From Abelmoschus esculentus (Eukaryota > Streptophyta > Magnoliopsida > Malvales > Malvaceae): a stretch of 64,000 bases of DNA. Below the pieces are notes generated by a model. The model worked only from the letters and a program-made list of their open reading frames with translations, did no database searches and was not told the origin of the DNA. Positions 47,930 to 60,881 of this stretch are shown here, in pieces. The stretch lies in the NCBI GenBank assembly GCA_035048815.1, contig JAUCBN010000037.1, forward strand, positions 13,606,001 through 13,670,000, in the 5' to 3' direction. How positions within the stretch are numbered: position 1 is the first letter of the stretch; every line of letters begins with the position of its first letter. Both the position numbers and the translations under genes were made by a program.

Positions 47930-50327
47930 AAAATAAATAAAAGGTAAATTACTAAAATTTTCCTTCATGTTTCATAACTTTTCACTTTTTTTCCATTAAA
48001 TTTTAAAAATATCACGTCTTTGTCACTTATAATATCGTTTTAGGATATTTTAGTGACTGAAATGTTTAAAGATGTGATACGTTAGTAAAAGTGATTATGT
48101 TTAAATTTAAATATAACATTTTAAATAAAATATTAAATTAACTTCTAAATTTTACATAAAAATATCAATTTAACCAAAACAAATTCTTAGCGTTTGAAAA
48201 AAATTAAAAGTTTAATCTCTTAGCTGTCATGAGATTATTACACCCTTTTCAAAAAAAAATTGTTTAACAAAATTAAGATTTCATTTTATTTGTAATATAA
48301 AATTAATGTCTCTGTCTCTTTTTAAACATGATACAATCATAAAATAAAATAAAAAATTTAATTAAAAAAGAAAAAATATTTTAAAAATTATGTTAGATAG
48401 ATATTTTAATTATTCAGTTACTCCATATTTATTTATGAAATATGAGTTATTCGTATCCTATTATTTTATCATATATTATATTTTAAATAAAACAAATTAT
48501 TTTTTATTCAAATATAATTTACTTTTTATTAATTTTTAGTGATTATGATCATGATCATGATCGGCGGTGACAATGGTTCATTAAATATTTTTCTTCGAAA
48601 CGAGATTGGTCCCCAAGAAATCAAAACTCGTCTCACGCACTATTAATCCGTGTGTGATACAAGCTTCATCAACGTTGGATATTAGGAGTATATTCGGTTT
48701 GATTTTTTAATAAAATATAAACAGAACCACAATATGTTTTTTTTAAAGAAACCAAAACTGAATGATAAAAAAATAACTAAAAAATCGAAAATCGCATTTT
48801 GCGGCTCGGTTCGATTAAAACCTATAATTTTAGCAAAATTTTCAAATTAAAAAAAGAAAAATAAATCATAAAAAATATTTATTTAATTAATATACATTCA
48901 ATGATTCTATATCACTAACTTAGAACATAAATATTTAACCTAATATAGTGTTTGATTAAAGACAAACTCAAATATTTGATATTACAAAATACCCTAAATA
49001 GTAAATATTAAAAAATATATTTAAATTTAAAATATAATATATAATCAACTTATATTAAGAGAATATTTTTAAAATATATTTGATACATATTATGATATTG
49101 TTTTAAATTCGATGTAAAATAAACTGGTTTCATATGAAACAACCAAAATCGAACCATAAATTTGAATTTTTAAATTGAACCAAAAATGAACCAAATTATA
49201 TAACTCGGTTCAAATCGATTTTTCGATTTTCCCAGTTTCGTCACTGACCCCTTTAATATATCTGCCCACAATGGTGAAATTTGATTTGGTGGTGACCTAA
49301 CGATACTCACAGCATGTGAGATTAGTGACTAAAACTGAATGGAGATATCTCCGTCAGAGGAGAGAAGAGAGGGAGAAGAACAACCAAATCCGTTGCATAG
49401 CGTACAACTCGCCACGTCAGCATAATGATTTTGACTAAAATTTTACTACTTTGACCTATTAATCCAACTACTTTTGGTAAATATTAAATATTAGATATAA
49501 AGATAATTTTAACTTTTAATATCTTAAAAAATTAAAGTATATTAAATATATTTTGAGATTTACATTAAAAACTACAATATAGAAAAAAATTATTATCTAC
49601 AGATAATGATTTGGGTGAGAACGATACTTGCGGATGACGATTTTCACTTAATTTTGTCTTAAATCGATAAAAAAATATTAAAATATTATAAATTAGAGGA
49701 AAATTATCACCTAAAGGTGAGCTCTCCTCATCTAAGTCACCATCTCGCCACCTATAATTGATGATTTTTCCTTACACTATATCTTTTATTATAGATTCTA
49801 AAATATATCACAATGTAACTTATTTTTTTTAAAAATTATTTTAGGTTGATTATTATATAAAAAAGCCAATAAATCATAGAAATATCGATAAATATTTGGT
49901 TTAATATACAATTTTGCATCCGCACTTGATAACTTCTCAACTAAGTTTCTATTATTTTTAGATCGAAGTTTTAAAAACTTATCTAAGTTTATTAAGGACG
50001 AACTTGGTATTTTAACAACTAATGAGCATGTTGATGTGAAATTAATCAATCAAAATATTATTTTTTTTGTCTTATTTAAGAAGTCTAATATTAATGTTTT
50101 TAAAGTTAAAATTTTAAGAGGTTTTTAAAATATATATTTTATTTTTATTAATAATAAATTTAAAGTTATAATGAATCAAAGTTAAAAAAATTTGACAAAA
50201 AAATCAATACGGGACAAAGTAGGACGGAAGAAATAATATTTTTTTGGATAAATATCATTAAATATAATATATTATGTTTTGATTAGTTATTAAAATATCA
50301 GGTCAAATCCAAACACGATTTTAAGAT
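47930..50327. other. AT-rich intergenic DNA
   Basis: No gene. 48540-48570 carries a small ATGATC tandem. Confidence 0.4.
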
Positions 50328-50975
50328 GGGAAAATTACAAATTTTGTCGCTCAACATTTTTTTTTATTTTTTTTAGTCATTTAATTTTAATTTTTGGTTA
50401 CTCTTTATTGTTTTATTATTATTTTGGTATGACACGGTATTTTTATTATTTAATATAAATATAATTTTAAATAAAAAATAAAATTCAATTGTTCGTTGTC
50501 TTTAGACGCCATCGCTGATAGTCGTAGATAGTGATCGTTCGATTCCAAATTTCATCGATCTTTTCATCTCGACTCTTGAGTCCAAATCCGATCATTGTTT
50601 TATTGAAAAGTACATCGAAATCCATGAAAAAGAGATAAAAAAGTAAAGAAATTGAAACATTTCTTTCGAGGTTGACAAATTTTGGATATTTTTCGATGAA
50701 ACAAATATTAGATTTGAGTTCAGTGTGTCAAAGTTAGTCTCATAATACAATTTGGGATCAGATCATCGGTTTCGAAAGCTGACAATGGTTAACAATGATG
50801 ACAGGCGGCGATAATTATTATATTTAATCATATTAAAAATCCTATGTCATATAATAATAATAATATAGAGAGTTACCAAAATAGAAACAATCTAAAAAAT
50901 AATTATTATCTTAAAAGATTAGTGATTAAAATAGGAGTGAAAAAATTATTGAGTGATGAGATTTGTATTTTACCC
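50328..50975. mobile_element. probable Mutator-like TIR element (648 bp)
   Basis: Begins GGGAAAATTACAAATTTTGT and, from the right, GGGTAAAATACAAATCTCAT; the two arms stay similar through CACTCAA-ATTTTTT. The terminus resembles the other GGGTAAA elements here. A clear 9-bp target duplication is not visible. Confidence 0.5.
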
Positions 50976-52060
50976 ATTTAATTAATTTTCTAAATTCAAA
51001 TAACAAATTGAAAACTATATCTAACTCAGACACTAATTTATATTAAGTCTAAATATTAGCATTGTGATATTTTAGAAGGATTTATGAAACCTATCTGAGT
51101 TTATTCATTTTGTTGAATTGTAATAAGATTTTTCACAATCGTTTTATTTACGAAGTAAATTTTAAACAAATTAATTACTGTTGAAAAGAACTCGATGAAC
51201 ACAAAGAATTCATTAAAATATTTATTAAGTATTATTCCATCTAATTTAGTTTCATTAATAAATTATCACTTAATATATAGAAAATAATCTGTAGTCCCTA
51301 TAGGATACTGAAATTTATGGTAAGAATAAGACATGAAGCTTGGGACCAAGGAATGAAAAAACAGCAGAAAACAAAGGTCTTTATCCTTGTTTTAGTCATT
51401 TTTGTTAAGTTTTATGTCATTGAATCTTTTCCAGTTTGTATTCCCTGTGCCTGTGCCAAGTCCATTGCACTTGGTCGTTTCTATTTTCAGTCGTAAGTCT
51501 CTCGTAATCATATCGTTGTCCTGTAACTATTTTGAGTCAGGCTTCCGCACTTCTCCCCCCACGGCCAATCCAGACTTCACCTACACCTACATTACCAGCA
51601 CTTGTTTTATTGAACAAGAAAAAGACATGCTGTAAGTAGTCATTACGTTCCAGATACGATGAACAACACAAAACATCATTGGCACACTTCACTTGGTCCA
51701 GTAGTGCAGGAGCCGTCATAACACAGGCACAACGGATTCATATCTTGGAGTTTTTGGTCCAGATCAGACCAGTTGACTAAGATTTGGCTATGTTTATCTT
51801 GTAGAGGTGAGTGATTTGGGGCAACAAAGGGTCGTTATGGGTTTCGGTTCGTCAAGATTAGTGACGTAAATAAGATGAGATAAATTATGGGTTGATTGAG
51901 TTTAATTTAATAAAATTTGATTTGAACAAGAAGTCGGTTTCAGTTTTAATGAGTTAAATTGAATTACTCGATATTCAACTAAAAAAACTCGTAAACTACT
52001 TTAAAATGTTTTATATTAAATTTTTTAACCTTAGAGTAAACTAAAATGTACATTTGTTGG

Positions 52061-52111
<51 letters not shown>

Positions 52112-53400
52112 GTAAGAATAAATTATTATTATTAAAGTTATAAATAAGATAAAATAAATTACGAGTTACTTAAGTTTGACTTGATCAAAACTCAATCAAT
52201 ACTCAACTCGATTGAACTCGATTCGATCTTGAACTCGACTTGAGTTTTTAATGATTTGAGTCAATCTCAAAATTATTGGACTCAAACTCAGCTCGAGTTC
52301 TAAATGAGCCAAGTTGAGATTAACCCTACTTGACTCATTTACACTCTTAGTGAAGAGGGAGCAAATAAGGTGCGTAAAGGATCCGAGTTTGAATGAATAA
52401 GGTTGTATTCGTGCTTGTTATTTATTTTTGAAGACGTTCAGACTTATTTCGTGTTCGTTTATTCATTTTTTGAAAATGTTCGTGTTCATTTATTTAGTTT
52501 TCACTAACATATTCATTTAATGCTCGCAAACACATTCATTCAAGAAAATGATAAAATTATGTCACTAATCTTAAACTCCTTAGACTTTATAGTTTGAACT
52601 CCAAAGTTTACAATGTATTCAAATGTAGTCTCTAATCACTAAAATTTAAAATGTAAAAAAGAAAAGAAAAACTGAGTAAATGAGCTTATAAACAAATCAA
52701 TAAACAAGCTAGTAAATGAGCTCGTTCGTAAACATAAAAGAGTCAAACTCAACTTTTTTATATTTTCTTGTTTATTAAATAAACATAAAAAATGTTTATA
52801 TTCATTTATTTAATTTAATAAACGAATGTTATACGAATAGTTCACCTAAATAAAAAACAAGAATTTTTCTCTACTTATAAAAAAAAAAAAAACAAGAATT
52901 TTTCCCACCCTCTTAAAATACAACAGAGTAACAATCCTAAGTCCCTTAATCGTGTCCCTTTTCTTGCCCCTGTTAAAAAATCCTTTCAATTAAAATTTTA
53001 AACCATAACTTTAATTTTCTACATCTTAAACTCTAAACTCAACATCTGAAAAATATATCTTACCCTTAATATCCTAACCGTAACCACAACCTCTAACCTT
53101 AAACTTTAAACTTTAAACCTTAAACCTTAAACTCATTAATTTAGTGAAAATACCAATAAGAATACGATTAAGGGACAAACAATATAATGGAACATCTATG
53201 TATCGTAATCAAAAGTAACTAATCACGCCATCAAACTATCATGAATCCTAGGTTCCAATCAAAGCAAGTTAAAAATCCATCAAGAAGATTCAAGAGATGT
53301 AACAAACTAAATAAAATGCAATAAGAGATTTTAATCATATTAATATCAAAATAATCCAATTCCAAGCATAAAATAAGCAAGGTGAAACCGACATGCAATT
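50976..53400. other. AT-rich spacer toward the Athila element
   Basis: No gene was recognised. Repeated CTCGACTTGAGTTTTTAATGA-like phrases at 51880-52350 and TTCGTTTATT phrases at 52390-52870 look like decayed repeats. 53030-53130 has a run of AAACTTTAAACCTTAA. The 3' LTR of the Athila element may lie here but its ends cannot be fixed. Confidence 0.35.
52061..52110 (+). repeat. (AAT)n microsatellite
   Basis: About 16 uninterrupted ATA/AAT units. Confidence 0.95.
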
Positions 53401-53938
53401 TCCCCTCCCACACTTAAACCGTTTTGTCCCAAAACAAGAATAAAAATTAAAGAGAGGGAAAAAATACTCCCCGATCTAATGATGACTGCGGCCGCGACCT
53501 CGTCCTTGTGTAATTTTGCGCAAAATGTTGAGTGTTGCATAAACTGATCAATGCCGTGAAAATTTCCCGAAAGCATCGATTTTGTGGTCAAAGGTGGGGC
53601 CCATGGTCTCTTTGAATTTTTTAGGCTTATCTCTTGAATTCAAATTTATTTCAAATCCTAAACTGTAAAATAGATAAAAAAGAAAATTAAAATCAAGATA
53701 ATAATAATTCAAAACATAAAAAAGATAAAGGTTAAAATAAAATTAAAATTAAAATTAAAATACGAAAGGATAAAATAAAACTTAATCCTAATAAATTATT
53801 ACTGTGTAAATAAATTATTCTGAACCTAAGTTAACAAATGAAATTAAATAAAATTTACTGAAAATAAATAAATATAGTAAAAATGGGTTGCCTCCCATTA
53901 AGCGTTTTTTTTTAACGTCGTTAGCTCGACGACCTGAT

Positions 53939-55083
53939 TCAGACTTCAGGAGTTTGCAATTCGAATTCTTCAATTAAACCGAAAAAGGCATTTTCATAAT
54001 ATGGCTTCAACCGTTGTCCATTCACTTTGAAACGAACTCCTGAATCGTCTTGAATTTCGACTGCACCATGAGGAAATACTTCAATCACAATAAAAGGTCT
54101 TGTCCACTTTGATTGTAATTTTCCTACAAAATTTTTTAACTTGGAATTAAAAAGTAAAACATTTTTACCAATATTAAAAAATTTAAAGGAAATACGGCGA
54201 TCATGGAATTCTTTTGTTTTATCCTTATAAATTTGATCACTGTCATAAGCGTTGCGACTAATCTTTTCAAGTTCTTGAATGTGAAGTTTCCTGGCTTCGC
54301 CAACGACATCCATTTTCATATTATATTCTTTTACCGCCCAGTAAGCTTTATGTTCCAATTCAACCGGTAAGTGACACAGTTTATCAAAGACAAGGCGATA
54401 TGTGGACATGCCGGTAGGACCTTTATAAGCAGTATGATATGCCCATAAGGCATTGTTCAGTTTCAAGCTCCAATCTTTTCTGTTCGGCTTCACAATTTTA
54501 TCTAAGATGGATTTGATTTCTCGATTCGAAACTTCAGCTTGTCCATTAGTTTGAGGATGGTAAGCTGTGGCGATTCTTTGAGTGACACCATATTTCTTCA
54601 TTAACGCTTCAATGATCCGATTAACAAAATGAGTTCCTTGGTCACTAATTATAGCCTTTAGAGTGCCAAACCTAGAAAAAAAATAAGACTTTAGAAATTC
54701 GGCAGTAGTTCTAGCATCATTATTACGAGTAGCCTTAGCTTCTACCCATTTCGAAACATAGTCAACAACTAGAATTATATAATAGTTACCAAAAGATGAA
54801 ACGAAAGGACCCATGTAATCGATACCCTATACATCAAATATTTCGCAAACATGAATGAGATTAAGAGGCATCTCATTTCTACGACTTAAATTACTGGCAC
54901 GTTGGCATTTATCACAGGTTTTACAAAATAAATAAGCTTCACGAAAAATGTTAGGCCAATAAAATCCATATTCAAGTATTTTGTGCGCAGTTCTCTTGGG
55001 TTCAAAATGTCCCCCACAAGAATAAGAATGACAAAACTGAAGAATTGAACTTACCTCGCCTTCGGCAACAGAACGTTGAATTA
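53939..55083 (-). pseudogene. Athila integrase, broken by a stop
   Basis: From 55083 down are the HHCC zinc-binding region (HSYSCGGHF and CKTCDKCQR) and then the catalytic core (VVDYVSKWVEA, ISDQGTHFVN, TAYHPQTNGQAEVSNREIKS). Those phrases hold the D, D and E of the active site. The C-terminal tail FPHGAVEI-FKVNGQRLKPYYE follows. A TAG at 54828-54830 replaces the tryptophan expected in FDV-GIDYMGPF, so the long open stretch begins only at 54814. Confidence 0.88.
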
Positions 55084-55084
55084 C

Positions 55085-56175
55085 CTAATCTGAACAATGC
55101 TTCCATAGGTATGGATCATCCCAAATATATAACCGATATTCTCGCTTAATTCGGCTTACCTCGGAACATGGTAAATCGGGTGGAAGCACTCTCGTGGCTA
55201 AATAATTAACCATGTCCGCATACCATGACAATATGGATTGTGCAATATATAAATGTTCATCTGGGAACTTTTCTTCAATTGGTTCGCCATGTTGAGGGAC
55301 TGGGAGTCGACTTAAGTGATCTGCAACTAAATTCTCACATCCTTTCTTATCTTTGATCTGAAGATTAAACTCTTGTAAGAGTAAAATCCATCGGATCAAG
55401 CGAGGTTTCGCCTATTTTTTATTTAACAGGTACTTCAGCGTTGTATGATCAGAATAAACCACAATATTAGTACCTAAAAGATATGAACAAAATTTTTCTA
55501 AAGCAAAAATAATAAAAAAAAGTTTTTTTTTCAGTAGTCGAATAATTTCGTTGAGAAGCATCTAGTGTTTTGGACGCATAGGCTATCACGTGAGGTTCTT
55601 TTCCAATCTTTTGGCCAATTACGGCTCCTACGCTCGTGTCCGAGGCGTCACACATAAGTTAAAATAGATACTCCCAATTTGGCGGTTGAACGATTGGTGC
55701 CGATACAAGTTTTATCTTTAATTCGTCAAAAGAATTCATGCATTTTTTTATCAAAGTCAAACATTTGATCTTTCTGCAATAAATTGCACAGGGGTTGCGC
55801 CATTTTTGAAAAATTTTTGATGAACCAGCGATAGAATCCTGCATGACCTAAAAAGGCACGAACATCTTTCACAGTTTTGGATAAAAGAGTGAACGAATAA
55901 TATCAATTTTAGCTTTATCTACAGCAATCCCATTAAACGAAATAATATGTCCTAATATTAATCATTTATCAACCATAAAATGACATTTTTCATAATTTAA
56001 TACAAGGTTAAAATCAAGACATATTTTTACGACTTTTGATAAATTTGATAAACATTCGTCAAAAGAATTACCATAAACTGTGAAATCATCCATAAATACC
56101 TTGATTTCTTTCTCGACGTATTCGGAAAATATGCTTACCATACATCTCTGAAATGTATCTGGAGCGTTACATAGT
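55085..56175 (-). pseudogene. Athila reverse transcriptase C-terminal half and RNase H
   Basis: The 56175 end starts abruptly at LCNAPDTFQRC, directly at the border of the inserted LTR element. FMDDFTVYGNSFDECLSNLS holds the catalytic DD pair. RNase H follows (CDASDTSVGAVIGQK, HVIAYASKTLDASQRNYSTT). The connection to integrase has LQIKDKKGCENLVADHLSRL. There are frame breaks near 55850, 55660 and 55400-55466, and a stop at about 55085. Confidence 0.85.
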
Positions 56176-57529
56176 TTATAAGTTCTTAATTCACTATCAC
56201 TTTTTACATCTTTCATGGACAATAATCCCTTAATCAACATCTACTTTGACTAAAGCATGTACTTAATGTGAGATATTTAGATATTTTGCTTTTGCGACTT
56301 ATAAAGATGATATTTATAGAAAATGCAAGCTTTACGACACCTTTGTGCATTTGCAGGAAGATCAGTTGCCGCGGAAGAGATTGATGTTGAGGCAGTACCT
56401 GCGGCCGCGGCAGTACCTGGTGAACAAGTACTGATATGGTAGGCGATTTGAAGAGAAAAATGAGGTGGACGTTTCTGGACAAGCAGCACAAGGATCGGAG
56501 CTGGGAAGCGCATGGAAGGTCAAAGTCAAAGGCCACGAGGGAAAAGAATCCTTATGGGAATAAACTTGGAAATAAAACAAATATTTTATTTATGTACTTG
56601 ACTTGTGTTTTACTCCAAGTTGTATTCCTACTTAGGAAAGGTTTTCCTTAGGCCAAGCCTATATAAACCATAGCCACCCAAGGAGAAGGACATATCATAT
56701 ACTAGAGAGCCGAATTAGAGAGTTCATCTTAGAATTTAGAGTTTTCTTTATTTCTCTTTTTGTTCTAATTTCTTTTAGGCTTAGGTGAAAGTTTTAGAGT
56801 ATTTGTGAGAAGAGATTGAACTTTGTTTTTTTGTTTCAATGCAATAAAATATCAAGATTTGCTTATTCTTTGCCATTCATTGTTCTTGCATTCAAGCTCG
56901 GGAGAGAAGTTTGTGAGAGACATATTTATCTAATATCGGGAGAGTTAGATTCACGAAAGGAATAAGTACGGTATTTTTCTATTCTAAAAATACTAACTCA
57001 GCCTAGGGATAGGTTAGAGTTTCAGCGGCTAAAAGAAGTGTGAGATTGGTTGGTGATTATAATTGATTCACGCCGGGAGGTATCGTCAAGGATTAGTCAT
57101 CAAAAACACTTCGACTTAGGGATAAGCGGAGTCATCTTGGTAAAGTCTACCCAAGAGCAAGGGATTGCCGTGGCGAACGAACATCATCACTGTCGAGGCA
57201 GTAAAACTGCAGTGCTGCTGAGGCAGTGTTATGTGATTGCATTGGACAAAGACAAGTCAATTGAATCCACAATACAACACAACTAGATCCTGGCCACCTT
57301 CTTATTCTGATTATTTTCTCATTATTTAGTTTGTTTTATTATTCAAGTTATTTAGTTTACTCCAACCCAAATCATCTGTGTTTTTATTTTATTTCTTTTA
57401 TAGAGCAAGAAGACAAAAGAAGGCATATTAAGTAGATAAATCCTTGTGGAGATGATATTCGATAATACTTATCACTTTATTACTTGCGACGGTACACTTG
57501 CACTAATTGCGCATTTTTTACACGCAACA
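56176..57529 (+). repeat. 5' LTR of inner element (1,354 bp)
   Basis: Matches 60882-62215 along its length. It carries a TATA box (TATATAAA, 56660-56667) and a poly(A) signal (AATAAA, 56843-56848). The 5' end reads TTATAAG where the other LTR has the canonical TGATAAG. The 3' end is CGCAACA. Confidence 0.88.
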
Positions 57530-57535
57530 AGTTTT

Positions 57536-57548
57536 TGGCGCCGTTGCC
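57536..57548 (+). other. primer-binding site
   Basis: TGGCGCCGTTGCC lies 7 bp inside the left LTR. This is the usual PBS of Athila/Tat-type plant elements, generally assigned to tRNA-Asp. Confidence 0.8.
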
Positions 57549-57567
57549 ATTTACTTGCCGTTTAATT

Positions 57568-57998
57568 GCGCACGAATTGACAATGAGGGTTAACGACCAG
57601 CAAGTCAAACTCAATGCTTTCCATAATTTGAAAAGATATGATGATCCAGAGGAGTGCAAGGTTATCCACACTACAGATAAAGGCAAAAAATATCCTATCT
57701 TAGCAACCACTGCCCCGACATTAAGCTCGGCAATACAGTTAATGATTGTTACATCAGAGTCCTAGATAGTGTTGAAACACCAGAGGTGGAGGAAGATAAT
57801 TGGAAAATACACTTTCCAGGCAAACTCAAGGCCAGATGTTCAAACCCACATGGTGAAGTAACAATCAGATCACAAAGGGATGGGCATGAGTTCGAAGTGA
57901 ATGGCCAACGATTGAAGCATGATTCAGGCCAACATGATTTGAGAAATATAGAGACCATCACTTTAGGAGATGCAATCGCATGCACTCCCGTGACATAA
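57568..57998 (+). pseudogene. fused remnants of protease linker and integrase tail
   Basis: 57574-57765 encodes ELTMRVNDQQVKL and DDPEECKVI, matching the post-protease linker of the neighbouring Athila element (ILTMEFDDEVVEFDVYKAMK). 57786-57998, in a different frame, encodes FPGKLKARC-NPHGEVTI and FEVNGQRLKHD, the counterpart of the integrase end (FPHGAVEI, FKVNGQRLKPY). Reverse transcriptase, RNase H and the integrase core between them are gone. The frames differ, so no product is expected. Confidence 0.7.
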
Positions 57999-58426
57999 TC
58001 TCTTTACCTTCTCTTTATTTTATTTTTGTTTTAGTTTTAGTTTAGATTTAATCTTTTTATTTTTGCTTCTTTTTAATTTAATTTTTGTTTGGTGTTTATT
58101 TTTAGGACAATAAGCAAGAATAAAGGAGAAGTAGTCATAACACATAAAATCTGCTGCCGTGACAGTACACAGTGTCAGTGTCGCAGTAGTCCCAACGGGC
58201 AGAACAGTGTAACTGCTAGTCTGCCAAAATTCCTACCGCGGCAGTAAATGCTAACGGCTAGTTGATTCAAACAGCTACAAGTCCAAGGCCTTTATAAGCA
58301 CCTTCTCCCTTTTGAACTATTCACTCTTGCATTCTTGAATCTTTTAAATTTTTTTTTTGCTAATCTCTCTTGCATTACTCTCTACTCATCTCCAAGATTT
58401 TCAGAAACTCTCCACTGTTTATCTCT

Positions 58427-59143
58427 ATGGCCACATACAATAGATTCGCACCCGCCGTCGTTGAAGAACGCTTCAACAGATCCTTCATTGCTAGGCAGTT
58501 GTGGGAAGAAAAAGGATTCCAACATTCTGATGAGGAGAATTATGGCATCGAGCATTACTTGTTCGATAGAATAAAGTACCAAGAATGGCAAATCTTTTGC
58601 CTACAACCTGCACAGGCCAATGCCATAATTATGCGGGAATTCTACGCACATGGGCCAAGCAAGGACTCACTATATGTCCACTGCCGAGGCAGGCCGATCA
58701 GACTTGATGCTGAGACAATCAATTTGTTCTATGACCTAAAACCTGATTGTGATGACCATTCCGCATTCATGGAGGACATAACCAACGAAGACTATGAATT
58801 GATCAAAGACGACATCTACTACGACAACACAATTTGGGAAACCGGTGCCCATAGAGGATCGGTAGCAAGGAAGAACTTACGGCCCGAGGCAAAGCTATGG
58901 AACACTTTTGTAAAAAGACGCCTTATCCCAACTTCCCACAACAGCACCGTAGACCGAAGAAGATTGGTTCTCATCCAATCTATCATCAACAAAAGAAGTA
59001 TCAACGTGGGAGAGATAATCCTAAGGGAAATTTACGAGTGCGGTAAGAAAGACAAAGGACCCTTATATTTTCCTTGTTTAATTACGGGTATTTGCACTGC
59101 TGTAGGTGTACCAATGGCGGACACAGATGAATTCACTACCTAA
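58427..59143 (+). CDS. 'putative plant transposon protein' family ORF
   Basis: A 238-aa ORF starting MATYNRFAPAVVEERFNRSF and containing YVHCRGRPIRLDAETIN and KRRLIPTSHNSTVDRRRLVL. It resembles the plant-transposon-protein domain often carried by non-autonomous Athila/Ogre-like LTR elements; its function is unknown to me. The start is the first ATG after the leader; an earlier open stretch from 58370 lacks ATG. It ends at TAA in a region that looks coding in another frame (to about 59320), so the original protein may have been longer and continuous with the next ORF. Confidence 0.65.
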   Translation: MATYNRFAPAVVEERFNRSFIARQLWEEKGFQHSDEENYGIEHYLFDRIKYQEWQIFCLQPAQANAIIMREFYAHGPSKDSLYVHCRGRPIRLDAETINLFYDLKPDCDDHSAFMEDITNEDYELIKDDIYYDNTIWETGAHRGSVARKNLRPEAKLWNTFVKRRLIPTSHNSTVDRRRLVLIQSIINKRSINVGEIILREIYECGKKDKGPLYFPCLITGICTAVGVPMADTDEFTT

Positions 59144-59325
59144 AGGCGCGGGTGGACTATGGAATTCTGCCAAAAGGTTATGCAAATAACCCAGGCAGAA
59201 CAAGTTCAAGCAACTCCACAACAATTCACTGCTAACACTACTGTCAGGGCCAGTACACGGTAGACATACCTGATGCTGCCCACAACACTGCCGCGGCAGA
59301 TCCCTACCAGGAACTACTACAAAGG

Positions 59326-59976
59326 ATGGCAGCCATGGACCTAAGACAACAAAGGTACATGGAGTACCAGAGGGATTTCAACAACACACTTGCCCAGATG
59401 ATGATCAACAACTTTCCTAGCCAAAGGGTGCAGTTTCCAGAATTCCCCACCAACATGTTTGTCACAGCTGCACCCTACACCGAGACCACTCCAGCTCCAG
59501 GAGGACCGAGGCCATTCTACACTATTGGCCCTCAGCAAGAATTCCATGCCGTTGGCCCATCTTGGCCAACAGAGCCTGCCGCGGCATCCTCTGCTAGCCG
59601 ACGACCATCCAAGAGGAGAGCAGTCTTCAGCATGCCACCAGGATCTTCCATCATCATGGACAGTCTCTCGACAGAGATAGATGCTTACGTGCATCAAACT
59701 TCAACAACCGTCGGGCCAAGCACTCATCATGCCTGGGCAGACCCAATGAATGTGGAAGATGAAGGCGGGACAGACATAATGGCCACTGAAGAAATTGTCG
59801 AAGAAGAAGAAGGAGAAGAAGTAGACGCTCCAATGCAACGAACACCACCTACACGAGTTCAGCCGTCCCGAAAAGCCAAAACTCAACCATCAACAGCAAC
59901 GGAATCAAAAATGAAACAATCAGCAGCAAGGCCTCGAAAACTGATAGTCACTACCAGTTCTTCGGAGTCTATTTAA
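59326..59976 (+). CDS. second ORF of inner element, low-complexity, unknown
   Basis: A 216-aa ORF beginning MAAMDLRQQRYMEYQRDFNN. It has a Pro/Thr/Ala-rich middle, an acidic run (about 160-172, EEIVEEEEGEEVD) and a basic Ser/Lys-rich end (RVQPSRKAKTQPS). Its composition suggests a nucleic-acid-binding or assembly role, but no domain is recognised. It may be the C-terminal continuation of the preceding ORF, split by a frameshift and stop between 59143 and 59326. Confidence 0.5.
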   Translation: MAAMDLRQQRYMEYQRDFNNTLAQMMINNFPSQRVQFPEFPTNMFVTAAPYTETTPAPGGPRPFYTIGPQQEFHAVGPSWPTEPAAASSASRRPSKRRAVFSMPPGSSIIMDSLSTEIDAYVHQTSTTVGPSTHHAWADPMNVEDEGGTDIMATEEIVEEEEGEEVDAPMQRTPPTRVQPSRKAKTQPSTATESKMKQSAARPRKLIVTTSSSESI

Positions 59977-60869
59977 TTTCTAAATCTTTGTGCTGATTTT
60001 ATATCTTTACTTGTTCTTTTTCATATTTTGTTTCCTGCTGTGTGCCATGATCATAAACATTGAGGACAATGCTTGGTTCGAGTTTGGGGGTGTAGGTTCA
60101 CTGCCGAGGTAATTCACTGCTGCGGCCTTGCCATGAAAGGAAGTATTTAAGTTGTTTTTGAAAATTTCTTTTTATGTCCACCACCTTACTTGAAATATTG
60201 CCCATACTTTTGCACTGTTCTACATTAGTATTGCCTTAGTTTATTCTTTTGAGGCTATAGAAATCTTTTTTCTTACCATGGTTAGGTCCTGTTTAGAAGG
60301 CTTAACTTTAGGATACTTAAGGAAGAAAACTTAGAAGCTTTCTATAAGATTGATCATAAAAACACTTTGGGACTTGTTGGATTATAGGAATTCTTTTAAT
60401 AAACTTAGGTGATAAAGACTTAGATTTTTGGGAATGTTGACTAGAGGTGCCTATCACCGGCTCTAGGAATCACTTTTCTTCATGCAAGAGGTGCCCGAAA
60501 TTGGCTCTAGTATGATAAAAAATATAAAAAAAAATAAAGAAGGAAATCTTGATGAGAAAACACAATCCTTCAGGTGCCCGAAATTGGCTCAAGTAATTGG
60601 TGTTTTAAGAAGAGAACATTAATTCCAAGTCTACTTGTCTTGAACTTAGAGTTTGTCTAAGAAAGCCTTTAATCAAACTTGTCCACAAAAACGCACACAC
60701 TCACAAAATCTTATAGCTTGATTCCGAGTAAGTCCTTGGGTAACCGAAAGGTTAAGGCTTAAGAATAGGCATAGTTATGGTGGAGAGAATAGATGAAAAC
60801 GTAAGGACAAAAAAGAATAAGGTTTGACAATTTGATGGTTTGCATTGCTTGAGGACAAGCAATAGTTCG
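59977..60869 (+). other. 3' non-coding region of inner element
   Basis: A second polypurine-like tract with its context lies at 60062-60092. Three GAGGTGCC(C/T)-ATTGGCTCTAG-like units occur at about 60446, 60489 and 60573. No ORF. Confidence 0.6.
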
Positions 60870-60881
60870 AGTTTGGGGGTG
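60870..60881 (+). other. polypurine tract
   Basis: AGTTTGGGGGTG abuts the TG of the right LTR, the expected position of the plus-strand primer. Confidence 0.8.

Noticed and set aside
56234..56580. Minus-strand ORFs in both LTRs of the inner element
   Set aside because: They are within LTR regulatory sequence, duplicated with it, and match no protein.
59341..59697. 118-codon minus-strand ORF in inner LTR element
   Set aside because: Shadow of the plus-strand ORF at 59326-59976.
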